Shown here: piece by piece, positions 1 through 10,207 of the stretch
Layout of the letters: each line of letters begins with the position of its first letter
Numbering within the stretch: the stretch's first letter is position 1
Program-made: the position numbers and the translations under genes
Source of the DNA: Sphingobacteriales bacterium
GTDB taxonomy: Bacteria; Bacteroidota; Bacteroidia; Chitinophagales; UBA2359
Direction of reading: 5' to 3'
NCBI GenBank assembly: GCA_016711295.1
Contig: JADJTE010000010.1
Coordinates: 1-64,000, forward strand
Length of the DNA: 64,000 bases
The notes under the pieces: generated by a model
Told to the model about the DNA's origin: nothing
Database searches by the model: none
What the model saw: only the letters and a program-made list of their open reading frames with translations

Positions 1-1239
1 TGTTCTAACAGAAAAGTTAATATTAATACTAATTAATTATTAATTTGATTTAATTACGCATCCGTTTTGTTTTACTTTTGCCAAATTACCAACTTCATTA
101 TATCTATTTTCTAATTTTTCTTGCTTTATCTGTGGTAAAAGACCAATGTACTTATATGCTTTTGTTTCGCTCATCTTGCCAAATTAAGGCTTCTTGCCGC
201 AGCATATCTATGTTGGGTATTCGTCGGTCTAAGCATTGCCTTTGAAAGTGCCGAGAACTCTATCTCTACCATGTTTCAGCCATGAAGCATGAAGCATAAT
301 GAAATTCAAGGATGTTTTTTTTTTCGGGCTTCATCAAAGGCAGATTTTCATAAAAGCTCCGTAAGAATGGGTGCTAAAATTATCTTGAACGAGTTGCATT
401 TTACTTGCATTCGGATAATGGAATCTGTAAAGCCACCATAAATTGGGCATAATCCGCTTTGGTTTTTGCTTTCCGTTACCATCAAATAGCGTTGCCCTGT
501 ATCTATGTCATAGGCTAACCGATATACAAACGCCGTTTCTTATATACTCCTGATGTTCTTTTAGTGCTATTGGGTTTGGCAGGTATCGGAGCAAGTACGT
601 TACCTATCAGTTGGCAAGGTCGCTCGTCAAAGCAAATTCTAGGGATGCCACTGAACGGAGCAGCGTAAATGTCCAAAATATCTTCCATATTGGCTAAATA
701 TTCGCCATTTATCATACCAATACACCATTGTCGTTTCTGCCAAGGTTTGAGTTTATTTTTTTAAAACTAAACGAATAGATTCATCTGATAAACTATGCTC
801 ACAACCTAATTCAACTAATTTATCGTTAATAAGCGATAAAGTCCATTTGACGAACCCAGGAGCATCACTACAAGCAATGCTCGTAATTTTGGCTTCTAGC
901 GTTCGGTTATCTTGGGTGGTCGTCCGCTACGTGGGAGATCATCAGGCAGCAGAAAGTCCTTCTGAAAGATAACGACGTTTCAACGTGTAATAAGCATTTT
1001 CGATTAAGACCCAAACTTTGTTCCAATACAAGCGGACCATTTCCGTCTGCCATTGATAGCAAAGCAAGGGCACGGGTAACTTTGCGACTTTTATGAGTGC
1101 CGCTTTTAGTAATACGAAGTAACTCTAACCTGTCAGATTCACTTAAATTAATAACCTTAGAAATACGTGCCATTATAGTAATTGATTTTTATTAAATAAA
1201 TGTAAAATTAGTGATAAATTTTTTTTTGACAGAACACTA
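1..1239 (-). mobile_element. Degenerate IS630-family insertion sequence
   Basis: The region encodes scattered pieces of one IS630/Tc1-mariner-type transposase on the minus strand and is bounded by imperfect terminal inverted repeats. The left end begins TGTTCTAACAGA at the first base of the window. The right end, read inward on the minus strand, begins GTGTTCTGTCAAAA (1224-1237) and is followed by a TA dinucleotide at 1238-1239, the expected IS630 target. The window probably cuts off one to three bases of the left end. The ends match both ends of the 102-bp element at 11541-11642. Confidence 0.8.
100..1173 (-). pseudogene. IS630-family transposase, multiply frameshifted
   Basis: Translating the minus strand in shifting frames gives an almost complete IS630 transposase. 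The N-terminal helix-turn-helix part starts at 1173 (MARISKVINLSESDRLELL) and runs to about 1010. After a frameshift comes the linker with KWTLSLINDKLVELG near 860-810 and a WCIGMINGEYL-like stretch near 720. The DDE core follows with RICFDERPCQLIG at about 650-610, where the D of FDE is the first catalytic residue. Further frames give WNMVEIEFSALSKAM near 285-245, which matches the C-terminal WLNMAEIE region of the family. The frame is broken at several places, including stops near 515 and 900, so the protein cannot be made as the sequence stands. The decay appears heavier than in the neighbouring single-indel genes, so this one is likely a true pseudogene. Confidence 0.8.
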
Positions 1240-1848
1240 TTGGTTTGATTTTTAAATTTTGAGTATTAATTTTGCCTATTATGTATCCATTTCCAAGCGT
1301 TAGGACTTAGGAAATAGCGGTAGATAATTGAGATATTAGTTCAATATTAAAAACTCCCCCTAACCCCCTCAAAGAGGGGGAATTTACTGCCCTGCTCAAA
1401 GAGGGGGGATTTATACAAGATATAATTTGTTGATTATCAGCAAATTACGATAATATAAAAAAATATTTAATGTATATTGTTTTTAGAATGCCGTAGGCAT
1501 GAAACTCGCATAAGGTAGGTGTATAAAACTTAAAAATCAAACCACTATTTAGGCAGTTTCGTCACTTGGTTATTCATTTGACTTCTTGCACAAGTAAAAA
1601 ATCAAAGATTTAGCCTTACATTTGGGAAATGCAGAAATTACCTTAATCGTTTCTTAAAATGCCGTAGGCATGTTATATTGGTAGCATCAGGCAGATACGA
1701 TTCTTAGAATGCCGTAGGTATGGCATTTAACAGTAGGATTGTATTTTGTGCTGATATTTCTTTGCTACCGATGTTTTATCCATAGCGGAATTTTTGAGAA
1801 GTCATTTCTTAGCACTAAAATGCTTGGCACCGCCTAAATAGTTACAAG
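1240..1848. other. Gene-free stretch with short palindromes
   Basis: I see no gene here. It holds a G/C-run hairpin CCCCCTC-AAA-GAGGGGG (1364-1380) followed by a second half-copy CTCAAAGAGGGGGG (about 1395-1408). It also holds three copies of the 13-bp palindrome ATGCCGTAGGCAT at 1488-1500, 1659-1671 and 1709-1721 (the last has one mismatch). A solo 12-mer CTAAATAGTTAC at 1834-1845 equals the terminal repeat of the small mobile family found at 13080, 19948, 57303 and 63298, but no partner end is visible. Confidence 0.6.
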
Positions 1849-2532
1849 TTATTTAAACAATGCCCAAATTTGGTCTTTGGGTGTGGGGGCGGTGATGCTT
1901 ATGTTTTTTCGGAGAGTGGGGTGGGGTAGGGTAATGGAGCGGGCGTGTAGATAAATTGATTTGTCGGGTGCGGCTTCGCTAGCGCCGTATTTGAGGTCGT
2001 CTTTGATGGGGCAATCTATTTTGGCTAACTGTACCCTTATTTGATGTTGCCTGCCTGTTAGGGGGCGCACTTCTAACAAATGTTGTTGCCCGATGCTTTT
2101 GAGCAAGGTATATTGCAATACCGCTTCTTGCGAATCGGGTTGGCGTTTGTTATAGGCTTTGGTGATATTTTTACCTGTTACGCGCGTGAGGTAGTGGCGC
2201 AATTCGCCTTCTTCGGCGGGCGGGCGTTGGGTGACAATTGCCCAATATACTTTTGCTACCTTGCGCTCTTGGAACGCGGCATTGATGCGCTCTAAGGCTT
2301 TGGAGGTGCGGGCAAATAAGATAACGCCGCTCACGGGGCGGTCTAAGCGATGCACGATACCCAAAAATACCTCGCCCGGCTTGTTGTATTTGTCTTTGAT
2401 ATAGGCTTTTACCGCATCGGCGAGTATATCGTCGCCCGTGCTGTCGGCTTGCGATAGGCTGCCCGCTGTTTTGTTGATGGCTATCAGGTGATTATCTTCG
2501 TATAGAACTTGTAGTTTGCTATGTACTGACAT
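1849..2532 (-). CDS. RluA-family RNA pseudouridine synthase
   Basis: A 227-residue protein of the RluA/RluC/RluD family, which isomerises specific uridines in rRNA or tRNA to pseudouridine. The N-terminal part reads VLYEDNHLIAINKTAG, the usual start of the catalytic domain. The catalytic motif HRLDRPVSGVILFART lies at about residues 62-77, with the aspartate of RLD as the nucleophile. The C-terminal half has LLEVRPLTGRQHQIRVQLA, the conserved GRxHQIR element. There is no N-terminal S4 domain, so it resembles the short single-domain members. The ATG at 2532 is chosen because the family fold begins about ten residues later. It is divergent from the amine oxidase at 2719. I cannot tell which uridine it modifies. 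Confidence 0.93.
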   Translation of the reverse strand: MSVHSKLQVLYEDNHLIAINKTAGSLSQADSTGDDILADAVKAYIKDKYNKPGEVFLGIVHRLDRPVSGVILFARTSKALERINAAFQERKVAKVYWAIVTQRPPAEEGELRHYLTRVTGKNITKAYNKRQPDSQEAVLQYTLLKSIGQQHLLEVRPLTGRQHQIRVQLAKIDCPIKDDLKYGASEAAPDKSIYLHARSITLPHPTLRKNISITAPTPKDQIWALFK

Positions 2533-2718
2533 GGATAAAAATAAATATGGGTTGTAGAGGTATTTATGCGCTCAAATATCCTGCAAAGTACGCGCTTTAT
2601 GGGCAATTTAGGGGTATAATACGACCATTTTTTCGCCTTATAGCAGCTAATAGCTGCATGTTAGCCCAAAAATACTTACTTTTAGGCGCGATTTTAAACC
2701 CATTACTCCATTTAACCT

Positions 2719-4327
2719 ATGCGCAACCCGCTATTAGCTGCCCTGCGCCGCGCCCTACAAACCGCGCTCCGCATCAGCCAAGACCCTCGGCAAATACCCG
2801 TAGCAGAATACATAGAATCGCTGCAAGACCAAGCAATTAAACAACGCGAAGTGGCAGCCCAACTCGAATATAGTAGCCGCCGCCAATTTTTGAGTCGTAC
2901 CATCAAAGCAGGGGCGGCTCTTAGCTTAGGGGCTTGCTTGCCCTTGGGCTGTGCTAGCACCAAACGAGGGCAGACCGCGCCGCGCATTGCCATTGTAGGG
3001 GCGGGCATAGCAGGGCTAAACGCGGCGTATCGGCTACAAAAGGCAGGCTATAAAGCGGAGGTGTTTGAGGCAGCAAAACGAAGCGGCGGACGCATTTTTA
3101 CGGGACGCAATTTGCTCAACGAGGGGCAGACCACCGAAATAGGCGGCGAATTTATAGACAGCAACCACAGCGATATGTTTGACTTAGCCCAAACATTTGG
3201 GCTGACGATGCTCGATGTAGAAACCGACATCACAACGGCGGGGCTGCGACACGACCTTTTTATGCCCAATGGAATTAAATACACCGAAGCACAGGCCATC
3301 ACCGAGCTATTGCCTATTGCCCAGAAGCTGATAGACCACGCAGCGCAATTACCCCCCGACATCAATTACCAAACGAGCGGCAAAGCAAAGGCATTTGATT
3401 TGATATCTATCGATGAGTATTTTGGCAAAATAGGGCTGCGCGGCTGGCTCAAAACTTTGTTTGAAGCGGCTTATGTAGGCGAATACGGCTTGGATTTGGG
3501 CGAACAATCGGCACTCAATTTCCTCTCTTTTTTCGACCCCGATACCTCTGACCAGCACCTCAAATTGTTTGGCGATAGCGACGAACGCTACAAAATTGTA
3601 GGCGGCAACCAACAAATTACCGACCATCTGGCGCAAGCCATCGAGCCACAAATCCGCTACGAATATGCCTTGACTGCTTTGCAAAATAACGAATCGGGCG
3701 GCTATATCCTCAGTTTTGCGAATGGCAAGCAATTTACTGCCGATATTGTGGTCTTGGCAGTTCCGTTTAGCATTGTGCGGCAGATAGATATGCAAATATC
3801 GCTACCTGCCATCAAACAGCGCGTTATTCAATATTTGGGCTACGGCACTAATTCAAAATATATGCTCGGAACTACCCAACGCCCTTGGCGCACGCAGGGG
3901 CAGTCGGGATTTTTGTATACCCACCAAATACATACGGGTTGGGATAGCTCGCAAGGGCAACGCAACAATAGTGGCGCGGGAGGATATACCGTGTTTTTGG
4001 GCGGGCAGTCTGGTTTTGACCTCGATAAGAAACGCGCCGAATTGCTCAACGCCGGTTTGAATATGGCTTTTGACGGCTTTGCCCAATCGCTCAATGGCAA
4101 GGCAGAAGTATTTAATTGGGCGAAATATCCATATACCAAAGGTAGCTACTCGTGCTATAAGGTGGGGCAATGGACAACGCTGGCGGGTGCTGAATCGCTG
4201 CCGTTGGAAATTTGTGGTTTGCAGGCGAGCATTGCAGCCCTTCCTCAGCGGGTTTTATGAATGGCGTGCTGAATCGGGTAGGCTCGTCGCTGAACAATTA
4301 ATAGCCTATTTGCGTGGAGTGATATAA
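2719..4327 (+). CDS. Tat-exported flavin monoamine oxidase family protein (two frameshifts near 3' end)
   Basis: A flavoprotein amine oxidase of about 530 residues. Residues 53-75 form a twin-arginine signal (SRRQFLSRTIKAGAALSLG), so it is probably exported folded with its FAD. The dinucleotide-binding fold follows as IAIVGAGIAGLNAAYRL, then the GGRI segment and an EIGGEFID motif typical of amine oxidases. Near the 3' end the frame moves around 4205 (giving NLWFAGEHCSP) and again near 4263 (giving AESGRLVAEQLIAYL). Together these restore the family's FAD-binding C-terminus, so I extend the gene to the TAA at 4325-4327; without correction it would stop at 4260. It probably oxidises an amine or amino acid in the periplasm, substrate unknown. 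The 52 residues before the Tat motif are unusual for a signal peptide, so a later start is possible, though no in-frame ATG lies closer to the motif. Confidence 0.85.
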
Positions 4328-4498
4328 TACATTGTAAAATAAATATTAATAATTTTGTGAAACTGTAAATGTCTGTAAATCAAGAATTTATTGCTTTTTT
4401 GTTGAACATAAAATCATTGAGGCTTAGCGAACAATGTATAAATGCCTTGCGTGCTTCCCGTTGCCTTATTCTAATGAACGTCAAATACACACTTTTAT

Positions 4499-5710
4499 AT
4501 GAAACAATTTAGCCCCACTTTTTACACATTACTTAGTTTGCCTGCTACGGCGATGGGTTTCGCATTATGCGTACAGATATCCGTGCTTAGTTGGATTTTA
4601 TCCACTCGATACGGTTTAGATATTTCTCAAGTAGGCTTTGTATGGTTGTCTGGTCCCTTAGCAGGCATTATCGGACAATTGCTTGTGGGGTTTGCCAGTG
4701 ACCAAACTTGGTTTTTGGGCGGCAGGCGACGACCCTTTATCCTCATTGGCGGCACTATTGCGGCATTGATGTTGCTTTGCTTGCCCAATTTAGACAAAAT
4801 AGCTACTGCTTTTGGGTTTGCCAATATGATGGCGGTGGCTTTGTGTGTCGCACTTACCTTAGATTTGGCGATTAATGTGAGCTTTAACCCTACACGCTCG
4901 CTCATTGCCGACATGACCCCCGAAGGCGAAGCCCGCACCGTTGGCTATACTTGGATGCAAACCATTTCGGGCTTTTTTGGTGTGGCTGCCTATCTTATCA
5001 GCGCGTTTAGCAACAATTACAACCTCATTTACATTGGCATTGTTTTAGTGTTTTTGTTTTCGGTATTGCCTATTCTGTTTATCCAAGAGCCGCGCACCCT
5101 TGCGCCTGCTACTGCCGAAGCTGCCAATATCCAGCGCAGTACCCAAACAGCCGAACTGTGGAAAATATACATAGCGCATGGCTTTACTTGGTTGGGCGCA
5201 CAAACGATGTTTGTCTATATTTTTGCCTTTATCAAGCAGAAGATGCCCTTGTCCGACCTCGAAATTGGGCAAACCATTGGCTATGCTTTTGCCATTCTCA
5301 ATACGGTGGGCTTTTTGTTGCCATTGTTAGTTCTTACTCCCATTAGCAAACGCTGGGGTAGAGTGCGCACCCATGCGGTTTGTCTTGCTCTCATGTCTTT
5401 AGCCTATTGGGGCATTTCTTGGGCGGGCAACACTCCGCAAGCCCTTTATGTGCTGATGGCGATAGCGGGCATTGGTTGGGCATCGGTGGTGAGCATACCG
5501 TTTGCGATTTTTGCCGACAAAGTGAACCCCGAGAGAATGGGCTTTTATATGGGCATTTTCAATCTATCTGTGGTCATTCCCCAAATCATCGTAGGCGGCG
5601 TATTTGGCAGTTTTATCAAGGCAGCAATTGATAAAAACGTCATATTTATCATTTGTGGGATTACCTTAGCCTTGTCCGCAGTTATTTGGACATTTGTACG
5701 CGAAAAATAG
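4499..5710 (+). CDS. MFS transporter, SLC45/sucrose-transporter-like
   Basis: A 403-residue inner-membrane protein with about twelve hydrophobic segments. The loop after helix 2 contains DQTWFLGGRRRPFILIGG, the RxGRRRP-type signature that marks the glycoside-pentoside-hexuronide/SLC45 branch of the major facilitator superfamily, whose known members are proton-coupled sugar transporters. A second arginine-rich loop (KRWGRVRTHAVCLAL) sits at the symmetric place in the second half. The gene stops at 5710 and the next gene starts at 5711 without a gap, so the two are very likely co-transcribed. The frame is intact. Sugar specificity cannot be read from the sequence. Confidence 0.88.
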   Translation: MKQFSPTFYTLLSLPATAMGFALCVQISVLSWILSTRYGLDISQVGFVWLSGPLAGIIGQLLVGFASDQTWFLGGRRRPFILIGGTIAALMLLCLPNLDKIATAFGFANMMAVALCVALTLDLAINVSFNPTRSLIADMTPEGEARTVGYTWMQTISGFFGVAAYLISAFSNNYNLIYIGIVLVFLFSVLPILFIQEPRTLAPATAEAANIQRSTQTAELWKIYIAHGFTWLGAQTMFVYIFAFIKQKMPLSDLEIGQTIGYAFAILNTVGFLLPLLVLTPISKRWGRVRTHAVCLALMSLAYWGISWAGNTPQALYVLMAIAGIGWASVVSIPFAIFADKVNPERMGFYMGIFNLSVVIPQIIVGGVFGSFIKAAIDKNVIFIICGITLALSAVIWTFVREK

Positions 5711-7649
5711 ATGCTTCGACCTGAAATTTATGCCCGAATGGGCGTATGGGTATCGGTGATAGTATTGATATTCACCTATATCGGTGGTTTGTTTTTGCCC
5801 ATCATGCCCATTGACGCAGCGCAATACGCTTCTATCAGCCGCGAAATGTTGGCTACGGGCAATTATTGGTCGGTCATGCACCATTCCGCCGATTATTTAG
5901 ACAAACCGCCGCTGTTATTTTGGCTCTCTGCCTTGTCGTTTGCCGTTTTTGGGATAAATAGTTTTGCCTATCGCCTGCCTTCGGTGGGGGCGGCTTGCTT
6001 GGGCGTTTATGCTACCTACCGCTTGGCGCGGCTCTATTACGACCGCCCGACTGCCTTACTTGCTGCCGCACTATTGGCGAGTACCCAAGCCTATTTTCTG
6101 TTTTGCCACGACATACGCACCGACACCCTGCTGGCATCTTTTGTCATTGTTGCGATTTGGCTGTTTGCTGAATGGGATAGGTCGGACGGACGGCGTTGGG
6201 CTATAGCTTGGGGGGGCTTTACGGCTATGGGTTTGGCTATGCTTGCCAAGGGACCTATTGGGGCGGCTGTGCCTTTGTTAGCTATGGCTAGTACTTGGGC
6301 TATCCGAATAGCGGCGGGGCAAGGCTCTTGGCGGGCTATACGGCGATTCCTATGTATTGGGTGCTTGGGGCTGGCTTGGGTAGGCTTGCTTTTAAGTCCT
6401 ATGTTATATGGTTTATACGAACAATATGGCACGTATGGGTGGCGATTTTATTTTTGGGAACAGAGTTTTGGACGTATAACGGGCGAGAACCGTTGGCACA
6501 ACCAGACCGACGCGCTATTTTTTGTCCATACGTTTCTATGGGCATTTTTGCCTTATTCGCTGCTTGCCCTCGCTGCTTTATGGGGGCGGTTTAGGGCTTA
6601 TGGGCAATATGTATGGCAATGCTGTCGCGCTACCCCAAAAACAAACATACCGCCTGACGATGCCCTGTTGCTGGGTGGCTTTGTCTTGCCTTTTATTGCC
6701 TTATCGCTATCGCATTATAAATTGCCGCATTATATTTTTGTCGTTTTTCCTTTTGGCTGCCATTACAACGGCTGCTGCTTGTAGGAGCGGCAACCTAAAT
6801 GCTCGATTACGGTATATTGCCCAACACTGCATAGGGGCAATACTATCCATAACTGCCTTAGTCCTACCGATATGGGTGTTTCCGCAAACGACAATCGCAC
6901 TAAAAATAGCCATTGCGGGCGGCTTTGTAAGCTACGCCTTTATGTGGGTGATAACTTTTCAAGCAAAACCCTATACTACTGCCCCACAGCTCAATGTCGA
7001 TGCTAATGCCGATGCCAATGCCAATGCCGATGCCAATGCCGATGTCAATGGGAGCGCGGTTTTGCCCTTTTGGAAAAGGCTATCTCAGCGTAGCGACGAA
7101 CTGCTACGCCATTCGCCACCTTATTTGCCCATCACTTTTGCCGCTATTGTATTGCTCAATGCCGCCTTGAATAGCGTTTTTTATCCGCAATTGAGCCGCT
7201 ACGAATCGGGCTACCAAGCCGCCTTGCGCTACCAACAATATGCCAAAAACCCTAATGTCTGGCAACAAAAAAACACTTTTCATAACATAGATAAAAATAA
7301 TGAAAATTTATTTGTAGTACAAAGTTATGGCATTTGCAATCATGCCTTTGATTTTTATACTCAGCAGCACCGTGCGCCTATCTCGCAGCCCGACAGTTTG
7401 CTCCACACCTTGCGAAGCAATTCCTTAGCAGTTTATACTGATGCGGCAGGCTTGGCACTTATCGATTCGTTGCAAATCGCGCCTTTGCATACCGATACGC
7501 TGCCGCACATAGCCGTTACGCGCCTAAAATTGCCTTTTTTGCAGCCCTCTGCCCGTGCCAAATCAAGCCGAGCCGCGCTATTTGGTCTGGTTGGCGCGGC
7601 AGGGTGGGGAATAATGCACCTATCTCTGAGCGGCTATTTTGTAAAATAA
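5711..7649 (+). CDS. ArnT/PMT-like glycosyltransferase (GT-C fold), one frameshift
   Basis: A polytopic membrane glycosyltransferase of about 645 residues, similar to the ArnT and dolichyl-phosphate-mannose mannosyltransferase families. These move a sugar from a polyprenyl-phosphate carrier to lipid A, protein or glycan on the periplasmic side. The first periplasmic loop has PIDAAQYASISREM, where the acidic residue is the expected catalytic base, followed by LDKPPLLFWLSAL, a hallmark of the family. The frame shifts in a T-rich run near 6745-6755; joining the frames gives LPHYIFVVFP followed by LAAITTAAACRSG. The second half has an odd low-complexity stretch of alternating Asn/Asp/Ala (encoded at 6993-7050). 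The gene abuts the transporter upstream, which suggests one operon. Acceptor unknown. Confidence 0.85.
6993..7050 (+). repeat. Asn-Ala/Asp-Ala hexanucleotide-like repeat inside the glycosyltransferase
   Basis: Alternating GATGCC and AATGCC hexamers encode a run of D-A and N-A dipeptides followed by DVNGS. It lies in the predicted soluble segment between transmembrane helices of the C-terminal half and is probably a length-variable linker. Confidence 0.8.
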
Positions 7650-8041
7650 TAGTGGCTTGGCTTTTAATTTTGAGTAAAAGACTACGGTGCAAGAAGTCAT
7701 TTTAGCAAAGTGTTTAGTAATTGCAAAATGTATTAAATTTTAAAAATCAATAATTTATGTATTTTTATTAAATTTAATTTGTGTCAATTTTGCTTTTTTG
7801 CACTACAGTCGTAAAAAATTAACGGGGACATCTCGCTCGCGCCCTTGCTACAAAGCAGCATTGAGCAAAATTTGTTACCGAAATTTAAAAATCATACCAA
7901 TGGTTTCGCAAAATATGCTGCTCGATAAGTTTATCGTTTTGTCCTAAAGCACCAAACGCACGTATATGACACGTGCGTTTGCAAGGAGTTCCCCTTGTTG
8001 ATGGTAAAATTGGGCTAATTTTTAAAAGTATTTCAAGAAAA
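7650..8041. other. Intergenic region with an 11-bp perfect hairpin
   Basis: No gene is visible. A perfect inverted repeat CAAACGCACGT (7953-7963), loop of seven bases, ACGTGCGTTTG (7971-7981), lies 60 bp beyond the stop of the minus-strand gene at 8042. It could be a terminator, but it lacks a clear T tract on either strand. The rest is A/T-rich. Confidence 0.5.
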
Positions 8042-9839
8042 TCACTTCTTTATCGGATAAAAATCGCCACTTGCCCCGCAATAGGTCTTTTTGGTGAGCG
8101 AGGCATATTGTACGCGGTCTAATTTTTCGACTTGATAACCCAAGTGTTCAAATAAACGGCGCACGATGCGGTTGCGTCCTATATGTAGGCGTACCGCCAA
8201 CTGCGACTTGTCTATGTCGTCCAAATAGTAAGCATCGTCAACCTTGGCTGCTCCGTCTTCTAACTCAATGCCCTCTAATAAGGTGCGCAGGTCGTTTTTG
8301 CTAAATGGCTTATCAAGCGTTACGTGGTATATTTTATTGACCTCATAACTGGGGTGCGACATTTTTTGTGCCAATTCGCCGTCGTTGGTGAGCAAAAGTA
8401 AGCCCGTAGTATTGCGGTCTAATCGTCCCACAGGATAGAGGCGCTCTTCAGTTGCACCTGCCACCAAATCCATAACTGTTTTTCTGCCTTCGGGGTCGTC
8501 GGTAGTCGTAATCATATCTTTGGGCTTATTGACCAAAACATATATTTTTCTTACGGGCAACACTACATTGCCTTCGTATTTAACCTCGTCGCTGCGCTGC
8601 ACCCTGAAACCCATTTCGTGCACTACTTCATCGTTGACCAAAATTTTGCCTGCTGCAATCCACTCATCAGCAGTGCGGCGCGAACACAAACCCGAATGGG
8701 CGATATATTTGTTGAGCCGAACTCCATTCTCGCTATTGTCGAACAAATCGCGTACCGCCGCCGAAGTAGTGTGAGCTACTTCATGCTTGGGTTTTTTAGC
8801 TACGGCAATGCGTTTGCGACTTTTTCCCTTGCTTTTGTCATCGTCGTCGTCAAAACGTTTTTTTGGTCTTTCGTCGTCAAAACGGCTGAACGGTTTTCTA
8901 TCTCGGTCTCCGTCGTCGAAGCGTTTTTTCGGTCTTTCGTCGTCAAAACGGCTGAACGGTTTTCTATCTCGGTCTCCGTCGTCGAAGCGTTTTTTCGGTC
9001 TTTCGTCGTCAAAACGGTTGAAGGGTTTTCTGTCTCGGTCTCCGTCGTCGAAGCGTTTTTTTGGTCTTTCGTCGTCAAAACGGCTAAACGGTTTTCTGTT
9101 TCGGTCTCCGTCGTCGAAGCGTTTTTTGGGTCTTTCGTCGTCAAAACGGCTGAACGGTTTTCTATCGCCGTCGCCGTCGTCGAAGCGTTTTTTTGGTCTT
9201 TCGTCGTCAAAACGGTTGAAGGGTTTCCTGTCTCGGTCTCCGTCGTCGAAGCGTTTTTGGGTCTTTCGTCGTCAAAACGGCTGAACGGTTTTCTGTCTCG
9301 GTCTCCGTCGTCGAAGCGTTTTTTTGGTCTTTCGTCGTCAAAACGGCTGAACGGTTTTCTATCTCGGTCTCCGTCGTCGAAGCGTTTTTTTGGTCTTTCG
9401 TCGTCAAAACGGCTGAACGGTTTTCTGTCTCGGTCTCCGTCGTCGAAGCGTTTTTTTGGTCTTTCGTCGTCAAAACGGTTGAAGGGTTTTCTATCTCGGT
9501 CTCCGTCGTCGAAGCGTTTTTTTGGTCTTTCGTCGTCAAAACGGCTGAACGGTTTTCTGTCTCGGTCTCCGTCGTCGAAGCGTTTTTGGTCTTTCGTCGT
9601 CAAAACGGTTGAAGGGTTTTCTGTCTCGGTCTCCGTCGTCGAAGCGTTTTTTGGGTCTTTCGTCGTCAAAACGGCTGAACGGTTTTCTGTCTCGGTCTCC
9701 GTCGTCGAAGCGTTTTTTTGGTCTTTCGTCGTCAAAACGGCTGAACGGTTTTCTATCTCGGTTGTTATCGTCGAAACGTTTTTTGGGCTTGTGGGAATCA
9801 TTTTTGCGCGTTGCGGGACGGCGCGGGGCATTTTTTCAT
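8042..9839 (-). CDS. rluB: RluB/RsuA-type 23S rRNA pseudouridine synthase with long disordered repeat extension
   Basis: The catalytic part (8042-8746) has an S4 RNA-binding domain (VRLNKYIAHSGLCSRRTAD) and then the pseudouridine synthase domain with VGRLDRNTTGLLLLTNDG, where the aspartate of GRLD is catalytic. RluB modifies helix 89-90 region uridines of 23S rRNA. Upstream the same frame stays open through AVAKKPKHEVAHTTSAAVRDL into RFDDDDDKSKGKSRKR and then about fourteen copies of a 22-residue unit RFDDERPKKRFDDGDRDRKPF. The unit is rich in Arg, Asp, Lys and Phe and is probably disordered. Short T runs at about 9255 (one base short) and 9582 (two bases short) shift the frame and together restore it. 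An A run just after the likely ATG at 9837-9839 needs one base fewer to give MKNAPRRPATRKND. Disordered charged extensions on this enzyme are common in Bacteroidota; this one is long and very regular. Confidence 0.85.
8836..9786 (-). repeat. 66-bp coding tandem repeat, about 14 copies
   Basis: Each unit is 66 bp and encodes 22 residues with two RFDD blocks. Copies differ by a few substitutions (for example S or N before RFDD) and by the length of one T run (five to seven T), which also accounts for the frame breaks in this gene. Confidence 0.93.
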
Positions 9840-9883
9840 GGGGTAGATGGTGATGAATGAATTACCGTTTCGCAACGGTGGCG

Positions 9884-9891
9884 CAAAGGTA
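9884..9891 (-). promoter_or_regulatory. Candidate -7 box for rluB
   Basis: Minus-strand TACCTTTG fits the Bacteroidota TAnnTTTG -7 consensus and lies 45 bp upstream of the proposed ATG at 9839. No good TTTG -33 box is seen at the expected distance, so support is partial. Confidence 0.45.
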
Positions 9892-9932
9892 AGTATTTCA
9901 GTACTAAATTTTTAAAAAAAAATTGTTTACTA

Positions 9933-9963
9933 TTGCATGAACCAAAAAACTGCCGTACCTTTG
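9933..9963 (+). promoter_or_regulatory. Candidate promoter of tRNA-Gln
   Basis: TTG at 9933-9935, a 20-bp spacer and TACCTTTG at 9956-9963 match the Bacteroidota -33/-7 architecture. The tRNA starts ten bases later. Confidence 0.6.
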
Positions 9964-9972
9964 CCCCGCAAT

Positions 9973-10043
9973 TGACCGATGGTGTAACGGTAGCACTGCA
10001 GATTTTGGTTCTGCCTGTCCAGGTTCGAATCCTGGTCGGTCAA
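9973..10043 (+). tRNA. tRNA-Gln (anticodon TTG)
   Basis: The sequence folds as a cloverleaf. The acceptor stem is TGACCGA (9973-9979) with TCGGTCA (10036-10042) and discriminator A at 10043. The anticodon stem GCAGA/TCTGC encloses the loop TTTTGGT with anticodon TTG. The T arm is CCAGGTTCGAATCCTGG. CCA is not encoded. It is followed at once by a terminator hairpin. Confidence 0.96.
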
Positions 10044-10044
10044 C

Positions 10045-10080
10045 AAAAAGGCTGTATCCTATGTGGATACAGCCTTTTTT
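10045..10080 (+). terminator. Rho-independent terminator after tRNA-Gln
   Basis: A perfect 15-bp stem AAAAAGGCTGTATCC / GGATACAGCCTTTTT with a five-base loop ends in a T run. Confidence 0.9.
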
Positions 10081-10159
10081 GTGTCGTATATTTTTCTCTT
10101 GTTTTGGGGTTCTGCTTAGTTATTACGCCAGGCATAGATGAAATTTTATGACTATTTGT

Positions 10160-10190
10160 TTTGCTGTCCGATGTTTAATAGCTACCTTTG
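10160..10190 (+). promoter_or_regulatory. Bacteroidota-type promoter for the permease cluster
   Basis: TTTG at 10160-10163, a 19-bp spacer and TACCTTTG at 10183-10190 match the full -33/-7 consensus. The start codon of the permease lies 18 bp downstream. Confidence 0.7.
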
Positions 10191-10207
10191 GACTTTAATG
10201 TACTTGT

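Noticed and set aside
8618..9853. A long open frame on the plus strand across the 66-bp repeats (SFVVKTAERFSVSVSVVEAF pattern)
   Set aside because: It is the antisense shadow of the RluB repeat extension. A 66-bp period without stops stays open in several frames.
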